NCBI GenBank assembly: GCA_947579605.1
Contig: OX388310.1
Span: 6,571,557-6,635,556 of the forward strand
DNA: 64,000 nucleotides
Direction: 5' to 3'
Source of the DNA: Athripsodes cinereus
Lineage: Eukaryota > Arthropoda > Insecta > Trichoptera > Leptoceridae
Shown here: piece by piece, positions 42,012 to 53,000 of the stretch
Layout: the number at the start of each line of letters is the position of its first letter
How positions within the stretch are numbered: the first letter of the stretch is position 1
Position numbers and translations under genes: made by a program
The notes under the pieces: generated by a model
The model's input: the letters and a program-made list of their open reading frames with translations, nothing else
Database searches by the model: none
Told to the model about the DNA's origin: nothing

Positions 42012-44210
42012 ATTTTATATAAAATTCTTTTTCTATTTTGCATAAAACGATATTTTTTTTTGTTTTAAGTATGCTGTCAACTTTTATTTCTTCATTTAAA
42101 TACATATAAATATCATTCAAGTGGAAAAAAGACCGCAAAAGCTTATTATATTAGAGGTAGTATAATTAAGACATTTCTTTTTGTATCAAAAAAGGTACAT
42201 TTCTGGCAAGGAAAATGAGTACCTATATCGCTAAAATAATATATTTAACACTAAGATAATACTCCCAACTTGTATTTAATTATAAAAAACACTAAGAAAT
42301 TGCGCGAAGTTTCAAGTAAAAAACAAATTCACATTATAAATCACGTGTTTTTTGTTATGCACATAAGGATTTTGTATGTAAAGGACAGTTCACATTGTGG
42401 ACCGCGTAATTACAACGGTGATAGATATAAATACCACATAATGCATGCACATAAATTTTAAACACTTTTTATTTGAAAAATAAGTTATTTTATTCATAAT
42501 ATATTATATTTTATTCATATTCCTATAGGTATAATATAATATTTTTTTGCCATAGCTGCAATACATCATATATGTAAACTTAATAAGTATACTATGTGAT
42601 ATACCATTGTGCTCTGAACTAAAGTCTAGTTTGAGAGATCTACAGGAGTCTGATAAATAAAAATGTTAATGAACAATAAGGTGACACTGGCACTTGTCTT
42701 ATTTTTATTCCCTAAATTTTAAATCCGAGCTATAAAAGTTCAATATCTTCAGTAATTTGCGCAAGGTTCCTATATGTACGGGGGCCCCGGCGGTTGTTCT
42801 ATTTCTCTGTCGTAAAAACAGTTAATTTATTTCTGTGTTAATATAAATATTCTCATAGAATCATTTACTTCATCATTAATTTCTAACTACCTGTGCAGGT
42901 ACATTGAAAACTTGAATCAAAATTTGGACGAGATGTGAAATTATCGCATTGCCGTGATGTCGATAATTTAGTCATTATTTTCCATATAGGTATACCCACC
43001 TATTTTGTTTTATGAGAATTTTTATGCCTGCGGAAGTCTTAGAAGGGTTTTATTTATTATTATTTGTTCACGGCTCGAGTCTTTTACATGTAGAAGATTT
43101 ACATACATAATTTATATAAGGTAAGTATATGTATAATGGATTAAGACACAGCAAGTTATATTAAAAGTCACCAAAAAAGTAAAAAATAACAATGAAATTG
43201 TCTCAGCAATAATAATTATTGATATTAAGAAAAAACATACTGTGCATGTAAACTGCGCTTTATAAATCTTGTGCATAACGACGTGTCTATGGTTTATAAG
43301 CAAAGATTTTGGTTTTAGGCGATATTATATACTACATAACTGGATGAATAACTCGCCGCGAATCGCGAGCCAACGACAATTTGGCGGCAAATTGTGCTGT
43401 TAGGCAAAAGTTTAAAAATGGCCGAATTTTCATAGTATGAAAGGCTATAAAAAATCCTCGCCTCGCAGAAACTGTTATTGTAATCATCGATTTCTTATAC
43501 AAAAATTAATTATGAACAGTGTACCTACATGATAAAACAGATGTCATATTTTTACAGTTGATAAATATTTCTGGAATCGACAATTAAATAAGGTGCCTCC
43601 TTTATAGCAAATAAAACAAGAAATATTTTATTTTACTTTTAATTACCGTTAATTTTAAAAAATACCAATTAAACTAAAATATGTGTATTAAAAAAAAATA
43701 ATTTCACTAAAATAGGATATAATAAATAAATATTATAGGAATGATCAGCATTTTCTAGGGTCATTTTATGACACCAGAAACTACATCTATTTACTACTAT
43801 TATTACTTATTATATGTATATAGGTATCTATGCCATTACCATATTTTTTCCCTCTATATCAATTATTTGAACTCAAATAATATTATTACTACATTACACA
43901 ACCCTACAGTATTATTTTTACTAATTTTCTTTTACGATAGCATTATAATTGTTATAGCTACACACATGTATGTAGACTTATTTTATTATCACCATTTTAT
44001 CTTCCTTCTCTCTATTCTTAGATAATTTCTTATTAATGTCTTAATTCTCTCTATTCTTAGATAATTTCTGATTTATATCTTACTTTAAAAAAAACATGAT
44101 TATGGCTGACCATGTTCATCCGAAACGTCGGAAATATATATCCCATCAGGGAATAATCCAAGTACACGGAGTAATCCGATACAAAATTTTATATAAATAA
44201 TTTTATATAA

Positions 44211-44907
44211 TAGTATTGGTAAATCCAGTTCTTTTTCAGTAATCGGTACTTGAGACATCGTTCTTCAAAACAATTCGTTCTTAGTATTCGTTCTCGTTCG
44301 TGGAATTTGTCACGCGATTTTCACCTTAGTCTCTTTGAAAATAAAGTATATTAAAGGCCTTTTTCCCAAAAGACGACACGAAGATTTAAATCCTTAAATC
44401 TCGTTTGTGATATATGTCACGCGATTTTAAACCTTAGTCTCTTTGTAAATAGAGTATTCTAATGGTATTTTTACCAAAACAACTTCACAAAGATTTAAAT
44501 CTTTGAATCATGTTTGTTACATTTGACACGCGATATAAAACCTTAATTCCTTTGAAAATAGAATACTCCAATGGCGTTTTTTCCAAAATAATAACACGTA
44601 GATTTAAATCCAAGAATCTCGTTCTCAACGTTTGACACGCAATATGAAACCTTAGTATCTTTGAAAATAGAGTATCTTAAGGTTTTTTTTCCAAAAAAAA
44701 AACACACACGAAGATTTAAATCTCGTTCGTGACTTTATTTGCCACGCGATGTTAAACCTTAGTTTCTTTGAAAATATAGTACTTTAATGTAATTTTTCCC
44801 AAAAGAACGAAAAAGACCGAACAGATTTGGCATTGAGGATTTAGTTCTTCGAGTTAAGTTGAAGAACGAATACATAAAAACGAATACTCAGATTCTGAAC
44901 AATACTA
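44211..44907. mobile_element. hAT MITE with satellite, copy 2 (inverted)
   Basis: Same family as 39863-40558, in the opposite orientation. It has a perfect 8-bp duplication ttatataa at 44203-44210 and 44908-44915. The related element 36275-37712 has 'ataattttatataacaaat' uninterrupted at the corresponding place. Confidence 0.9.
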
Positions 44908-45610
44908 TTATATAATAAATATTATAGGAATCACGGGATTGTTAACACAGGAAACTGGGTTAAATACTTAAATAAAACAAGTTATTTGTAAGACGACACG
45001 AAGATTTAAATCCTTAAATCTCGTTTGTGATATATGTCACGCGATTTTAAACCTTAGTCTCTTTGTAAATAGAGTATTCTAATGGTATTTTTACCAAAAC
45101 AACTTCACAAAGATTTAAATCTTTGAATCATGTTTGTTACATTTGACACGCGATATAAAACCTTAATTCCTTTGAAAATAGAATACTCCAATGGCGTTTT
45201 TTCCAAAATAATAACACGTAGATTTAAATCCGAGAATCTCGTTCTCAACGTTTGACACGCAATATGAAACCTTAGTATCTTTGAAAATAGAGTATCTTAA
45301 GGTTTTTTTTCCAAAAAAAAAACTCACACGAAGATTTAAATCTCGTTCGTGACTTTATTTGCCACGCGATGTTAAACCTTAGTTTCTTTGAAAATATAGT
45401 ACTTTAATGTAATTTTTCCCAAAAGAACGAAAAAGACCGAACAGATTTGGCATTGAGGATTTAGTTCTTCGAGTTAAGTTGAAGAACGAATACATAAAAA
45501 CGAATACTCAGATTCTGAACAATACTATTATATAATAAATATTATAGGAATCACGGGATTGTTAACACAGGAAACTGGGTTAAATACTTAAATAAAACAA
45601 GTTATTTGTA
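44371..45610. repeat. 620-bp tandem duplication, 2 copies
   Basis: 44371-44990 is repeated at 44991-45610 with only a couple of base differences seen by eye (for example ccaagaat versus ccgagaat, and cacacacg versus ctcacacg). The unit covers most of the hAT MITE plus about 80 bp of its host. The junction reads gttatttgta then agacgacacg. Confidence 0.92.
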
Positions 45611-46193
45611 AATACTTTATCTGTATATTTTGAAGCAAATACAATAATTTTTGAAGCATTAATAGATCTAATCACAAAATAATTAAAATACATTCAAATA
45701 ACAAATAATATTGCAGCACATGAAACTATCATACGTAATACATCGGATTCAATAAAAATAATATATAATCATAAAATATTAAACATTACTAAAAGTAATT
45801 AGTTATTAGTATACTTTTGTCTTATAGTAGTATTATTTTTAAGTCCCTTTACTCCATCGATTTGTGCAATTATAAGACGAACATGAAATAACCATTTTAG
45901 CGATTAGGAGAGTAAATTATAATTTAAAACGTCGAAAAATCCTTAAAGCGCACTTATAAACACGGAAACACGCACTTCTCTTTTGCCTAACAGAAACGTC
46001 AAACGCTAGAATTTTTTGGACCGCGCCAAGAACATACAAAATCATAGAAGTTATTTATCCAGTTATGTAGTATATATATATCTATGGGTGTGACGATCAA
46101 TGGATATCCGGCGAATTTTGTTTTTTCGCCTGGCGATATATTTTGAAATTCGCCTGGCGATATTCGCCAAATGTGAACACCCCATATCACCCT

Positions 46194-46694
46194 GGGCTGG
46201 CTTCACGATAGCATGAATATCGCTCGACGTCGAGTGACCTGAGCGACCATGAAGTTGCAGTGAGTGGCGAATGTCACCCCGGATATCGTGAACAACTTTG
46301 AGCCTTTTATGATCCAAATGTCATTGTAATGGCGCCATTTTCGCAAGATTCATTCGCGATCTGAAAAATCTGCACTAAGTATTTTATTTTCTCTTTCATT
46401 TCACTTCTTTAACTAAAAAAATATGATTTTCTATGTTGAAAAATTGTATACGACAAGAATACACCATAATTACGATTAACTTCGCAATTGTTTTGACAGC
46501 CATCATCACTCAAACGTCAAGTTAACTGTCAGAGCGATAATCACCCTGCTATGAATTCGGTTGTTCGGTTGTACGCTCGACGACATCCTGAACGCGAAAG
46601 TGCGAGTCGTTGAGTCGTCGGGTGACTCGCTCCGGGCGCGTGAACGGCCGGAGCGTCGTCGAGTGATCACTCGACGACTCTATGAACGCTGCCC
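46194..46694. mobile_element. MITE-like element upstream of CENPE
   Basis: The ends 'gggctggcttca' and reverse-complemented 'gggcagcgttca' match at 9 of 12 positions. The interior contains repeated 'ctcgacg/cgtcgag' motifs on both strands. The right end is 174 bp before the CENPE ATG. The target duplication is unclear. Confidence 0.5.
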
Positions 46695-46868
46695 TTCCTT
46701 TGATTCGTATAATCCATAGACAAGATTTTATTTCCTTATGTTGCAAGCCTGGTTTTGAAATTTCGCAACTTTTGTCGTACCGTTTTGTGTTTTACGCCGC
46801 CGGTGTATTTGTGTTTTTAAAATGTTTAATTGAAGATACATAATATTGCATATTTGCCGTAAATAACA

Positions 46869-47019
46869 ATGGCAGACAACATTAAAGTGGTGATCAAGGT
46901 TCGACCTTTGATAAAACGTGAATTAGATGATAACCTTCGTAAATTGTGGGAAGTCGACGGGAATTCCATCTACCCCATCGAACAGCATAGAGACGGGGAT
47001 AACAACACTTTTACTTTTG
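46869..47019 (+). CDS. CENPE: CENPE exon 1
   Basis: Start ATG in caaATGg context. It encodes [20 protein letters not shown] to NTFTF (residues 1-50) plus one base. The I-K-V-x-I-K-V-R-P-L motor opening supports this start. The donor is GTAATT. Confidence 0.93.
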
Positions 47020-50000
47020 GTAATTTTCATTATTTTTTGTATAATATTGTTAGACATAGAATGTATTTCTCCAAAAAGTTTATTGTCTGAAGGTTAAGAA
47101 GTCCTTTTCAAGAAGTTTATGTTGATCAATCGATTCTAAAATCTCAAAATCATTCCCCGTTTTCAACGCCCAAAAACGCATTTGAATTTTGTCACCTTGA
47201 AAATTGTGCCATCGTTTCTTGCAATACACTAGGCTTGTTCTTGCTCGTTCATTTTTGGGAGCGATCTGATCTAGTACCATTGTCCTACGGAACTAGTACG
47301 CTCTTCTAGTACTATTAGTTCACTGAATATTTCCATGTCAAAATTATTCAGTCATGAATGTAGTACATGTACTAATAATAATACAGGATGCATATTATAC
47401 TAATTAGTACATGTTCTAATAAGAATTTAGGATGCATACAGAGTACATACATAGGAAATGCACATTTATGTAATTTTGTGATTATGAAAATCAATACTTA
47501 GTAACTAACAAAGAGAAAATTCAGAGAATATTTTATTTTCCTTCATAATTTGCAGGCTTTGGATTTTCATTTCAATAAATTTTAATAATTTTGCTATCGA
47601 CAGTAGGTACCTACTACATTATTATTTTATATGTTTATGAGACGTTCATAAGGGATAATATTTTAACTTATGTCTACTAACTTACAACACCGTTATATAA
47701 GTTATAATGTAATGATACTTTTTCGTCCTTATTGGCGCCATTTTCAATGTTCATAGCAAAACAAAACACTAAAAAGGTCTAACACCAATCTATTTATCTA
47801 CCACTCTGTATTAGAATACTACCTACTAGAATGTACTTGTACAGTACTTGGTGCTTCTTATTAGTTCATTGACGTCACTGAACTAAAAGAACGAAAAGAA
47901 CTAATTAGAAGCAAAAGAGAAGGCACTATATCCTTTATAGAATCATCACATCAACTATCTCACTCGCACTCGTTTAAAGTTCCGACATAAACCGAGTGGC
48001 GCCGAGCGGAGATGCCGAACGTCACTGGCATTACTTTAGTTCTGTCCGATTGGGAATGAATGAACTAAAAGAACTAAGAGCGAATAAGATACGGAATAGT
48101 TCATTCTAGTACAGTACTGGGAATTAGTTCCTAATAGTACCTAGTACATGTACTACACAAGCCTACAATACACCTCGATGGTGAAAACTGTCAACATAAC
48201 ATTTGATGACATTCTTTTTCTAGTTATTACGATATTGTCATTTATTATAAATGTTTCATAATAACCAAAATTAAAAACAATTTTGTATTGTAAGTACTAA
48301 TGAATTCTTAATGAGGGTATTAGTTAATTGAGTACCTGCAAGTGCTAACGCTGCATGTATATGAATTTGTAAAACATTTGATTTATCATCAATAGTTGGA
48401 TAAGTGATGACTGATGGCTACCCCCACTTGAGAGATATGCCTTAATGGTTAAGATGGAAATAGATGAATTTCATAGAACAGACATCTCATTTGTGCAACC
48501 AGCAGATTGTGATAACTCCTTATTGTAGGAAACAGGAATGGTTTTCCGATGCTTATAAATTGCTTTTTTGAAGATCTTCACTTATTCAGTGTGAAACTAT
48601 TAATAAAATCTAATGATATTAATACCAAACCATAAATTTTGTGCAAATGTTCTCCAAATTTAGGTTTTGATAATGTTGTCACAATAGATATTTCTGATTC
48701 ATTTCAATAACATTTCTATAATTGTTTCACTCGCACTTAATCTCATGAATTCTGCATTGTATTTACCTAGACACCGCTATAGTAGTCGTTCAACCTACCA
48801 TTATCGTAAAAAGGTGTAATTCTAACGCATTGACATTGATATATTTCATATTAATGAAGGCTCTTTTTTACTGTGATGGAGAGCAACCTTCTAAAACCAA
48901 GGTTTGGTCAAGACTGGTCGATATGAAATTGAGTTGATGAAAAGAATGTTACCAATTTCAATATTAATATCTATAAACAATGTTTCACAGAATTTGGAAT
49001 ACATTTTCAGATCATATATTTGATTGTCAAAGTCGCACTAGAGATGTTTATGATATTGTGGCGAGACCCATTGTGGAAGCGGCTGTGGATGGTATCAATG
49101 GTACAATATTTGCTTACGGACAAACATCTTCCGGCAAGACATTCACTATGATGGGGGACCAAGACTCCCCGGGAGTCATTCCATTAGCTGTACAAAATAT
49201 ATTTTCTAAAATTGAATCTATGACAGACAGGGATTTTTTATTGAGGTAAGGTTATAGAAGACTATTGATTATATTAAGACTTATAGGTCTCCCTGCTTTT
49301 AAAACTATGGCAGATAATGATTCATTACATGCCGTTAGTCTACTAGCTCCTTGTGAAAGATGTTTTTATGGTACGGATCATAAGTTCTCAACCTTATTTC
49401 AACTTCCTTCCAGAGAGATAACCAAAATCTAGTACCCTCACAAAAGTATCCAGGATTTTTCTTAAAGAACAGAAACGTGTCTTGAAACCTTACCGAATTT
49501 TTGTATAGAAATACCTACCTAACTTATGAAAATCTTTTTTTTAGCTTGCAACTTTCCATTTATCTGCCATCACCTCCCTAAATTGTCTTAGGTTCCGTCA
49601 ATCATCTCTAAGCTCTTCACTGTCCACTTAAAATCCTCCAGTGCCCATAAGAAGGCACCATCGATAGATAAGATTATCTCATAGAATACCTAGTAATGTT
49701 TTTTTACATTAAGTTATACTTACTATAAATTTATGATTTCAGAGTATCATACATTGAAATCTACAATGAAAAGATAAAAGATCTCTTAGATATAAACAAC
49801 ACCACAGACTTGAAAATACACGAGGATTATAGTGGACAACTATATGTGAAAGCTAAAGAGGAAGTCACATCAACCGCAGAAGATATTTTGGAATTAATGA
49901 AGAGGGTCAGTATTAACAAAAATGATTTTCTATTCTTAACTCGTGGATTCTCTTTTTTGAGTGAGCATCCTAAATTCATTCATTCATTCCATCACAGCAT

Positions 50001-53000
50001 TTCCCATAAGTGGGGTTGCCAGTGGAATTAATGCATTTAAAAAAACATGCGAATCATCTTCATACCTTATCCGGGTGGGTGGCATACCTTATCTCTGAAC
50101 GAGAGTAAAAACAGATATTCAAAACATCATGTATAAAAAAGTTACGTATCCATTGCCAACTTAATCCAACTTGACAATGCAGTTACGTGGCTTACTGCGA
50201 TAACCCCCGCCCTCATTGCTCGTTGAATGGGGTAACAAAGAGTTCTGTCTCTCTTTTCTCATTGTCTTTAAAAGAAAGAAATGGCAAATAATATCATTTT
50301 ATTTCCTTTTCTTTCCTATATCAACAGAGAGACAATTTTGCTTTTGCCGAGCAGTTACCTCAATTTACACTGTTGATTATGTATTGAGGCTATAGTCATT
50401 AACTGTATAAAATGATTAATATTTTCACCACTGTTTCAGGGGAATCGCAATAGAGCTGTCGGTGAAACTCAAATGAATGAAAGGAGCAGTAGATCTCACA
50501 CCATATTTTATATTGTAAGTATTTTAACCTTCCATTTATTATTTCAATTATCCAGCACACACCAACATATTGCATCCCATAATTCTTATAATGGAAATCA
50601 TTTAGTCAGGATTATTTCTGTAAGATGACGCATGTGCAAATATTTTTATTTGGGTATGCTCTTAAAAAACCTTTCATTGGGGCATTAAAACTGTTGTGTG
50701 AACTTTTTATTTGCGTGTGATATTATTCTTAAAATATGAAATTGTAATCTTTGATACTAAGAATCACTTTGAAAAATGGTTTCATTGTCATAATAAGTAA
50801 TTTATTCTAAAAATGACAAAAAATTATCATGCGACATTTCGTCTATTCCGCGGTGCGAGACACAGTAAAAGCTGGGCCACCAAACCTCTACAATTTCTTT
50901 TGCCAAGATAGAGGCTAAACAATATCCGTCAGCTGCTAATTTGAATTTCAGATCATAGAATCAAGACGACATGTCTCCTTGGGTTCTGAGGACGATGCCA
51001 CCGCTAATGTCTCCCAACTGAATCTGGTAGATTTGGCCGGTTCTGAACGAGCTGCTCAAACTGGTGCTACTAAACAACGACTCAGAGAAGGGGGCCACAT
51101 CAACAAGTCACTCTCTTCTCTAGGATTAGTCATAAGACAATTGTCTGATCCAAATCGTGGACCTAATACGTAATTCTTCTTTTTGTACATTTTATAAGTT
51201 ATTAATAATTTTTTCTCCCAATCTGTAAAATCACAGAATATGAAATTAGTCTACCGCTCTTTCTGTGAATTTTGTTCTGTAAAAATTCATATAGAGTTAG
51301 TTCACTAGCTACATACTTCACTTGTAGTAGGTGGTCAGCATCTCAATGATAAATCACCAACAAATGTTTGGAAAAATTTAAATTTTTTTATTGTAGTTCA
51401 ACAATCGGAATTGGGTACAACGCGCAGATGACAAAACCAATCAGACATCTTGATTGGAGCTATAAGCTAATATATTATTATTTTTTTATTGTTATTTAAC
51501 AATCGGAATTGGGTACAACGCGCAGATGACAAAACCAATCAGACATCTTGATTGGAGCTATAAGCTAATATATTATTATTTTTTTATTGTTATTTAACAA
51601 TCGGAATTGGGTACAATGCGCAGATGACAAAACCAATCAGACATCTTGATTGGGGCTATAAGCTAATATATTATTATTTTTTTCGTAAAAATTTCAGATT
51701 CATTAGTTTCCGAGACAGCAAATTGACATTATTTTTAAGAAATTCTCTTGGTGGTAACTCAAAGACTGGTATTATTTGTGCCGTCACACCCGCAGTTATA
51801 GATGAGACACAATCAAGTTTGATGTAAGGGAATACACAATTAATTTTTTTTCATTTATATTAGAAATGGTTTTTTTAATGAAACAGAATCATTTGAACGA
51901 CATGAATTTGATTAAGAAACAAACAGACACAGACATACATTTACATGTATTTATTAGATTGCTTGTATTAACAATTGTTGCGTAATGTTTTAGGTTTGCA
52001 ATGAGTGCAAAGGTGATTCAAAACATTCCTAAGGTGAATGCCGTAGTGAGTGATGCAACGCTTATTAAAAAGTTGACAAAAGACATGGCCAAACTACAAG
52101 AGGAATTGGAAAATAAGAGGCTTTTGGAGGTTTGTCATTAATATTTATTTAAACATTATATATGCAATTAAATTAAGTCCAAACAAATAAAACTAGCTTA
52201 AACAAACAACAGCTCATTTTGTAAAATTAAAAGCACACTAATAAAGAATATCCTTGTGTGTTATTTTCTTTATTCTTTCTTAGTTTACATTGACTTCTTT
52301 GTGTAGTTGATTGTGAGATTCAGTCCTCAGATGTCTAAATCCTGAAAGAAATACAGAATTATTTGTTAACCTTTCCCTTACGGCGCCAAAAAAATCCACG
52401 CGCTCCGGTGATGTACACTCAGTGTACATTATTGAATTACTTGTTTTTTTAGTCATAAAAATGGAATATTTTACATTTTTTTGCTTTTACCAGCAATTAT
52501 AAAGATTGTATCTACATATAAATGTGAATATATGTATCAAATATTATATTATAAGGACTGAAAAATGGAAAAAAACATCGGAACATGCAAAATAATGATC
52601 GTCATAAATTTGAGTAACAATCCACACGTCCATCCGGCGTCTAGAACAGCAGCAAACTAATGAAAGAATGAGACGACACGAGTGCAGTGCGTAATGATCT
52701 ACTGCGCAGCGTTCTTCAACGGATAATATTTGCGACAACGACAAGGTGTTTCAAATAAAATATAATATTTTATATATACGACATGAAATTAATATTAAAT
52801 TTATTATTAAATTACACAATCAGTTAGAAATATGATCACATGTAATAAATACGGTATTTAATGTACATGTACTTAAAATTATTATTTTTTATAACAGAAT
52901 TAAAAATATAACCGTGAACATTTTTGAACATACATAATGCTTAGATACGAAGTTATTAATCAAGAGGTAAATAAAACCTAATAAATATTATTGATCTTAT

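Larger units (their letters stand above)
41573..46086. mobile_element. Chimeric hAT-like composite element, 4.5 kb
   Basis: Flanked by the perfect 8-bp duplication ggtgtgac (41565-41572 and 46087-46094). The left terminus catagatatatcgcccaaaa belongs to one family, whose own right end ('gattttggttttaggcgata') occurs at 43306-43325. From there to 46086 the sequence follows the family of 36275-37712. It looks like two related elements fused at their shared catagatatat termini. The right half additionally carries a hAT MITE and a 620-bp tandem duplication. Confidence 0.75.
41133..46184. mobile_element. Outer MITE interrupted by the 4.5 kb composite
   Basis: The left end 'tggtgttctcactttggcga' and the right end (reverse-complemented 'ggggtgttcacatttggcga') both continue into 'atatcgcc'. 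Only about 540 bp belongs to it (41133-41572 and 46087-46184). The target site is unresolved. Confidence 0.62.
35485..46868. other. Intergenic transposon cluster between MAK16 and CENPE
   Basis: MAK16 and CENPE diverge across 11.4 kb that is nearly all nested mobile DNA, listed separately. Non-repeat residue is limited to about 35485-35900, about 39180-39470 and 46695-46868. These flanks should carry the two promoters. No TATA box is evident in either. Confidence 0.7.

Noticed and set aside
43768..44025. 85-codon Tyr/Ile/Leu-rich plus frame
   Set aside because: AT-rich translation of a non-coding hAT-like interior; the homologous element at 36275-37712 does not keep the frame.
46063..46746. 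Minus-strand frames near the CENPE promoter
   Set aside because: They fall in MITE-like sequence with inverted repeats and show no protein similarity.
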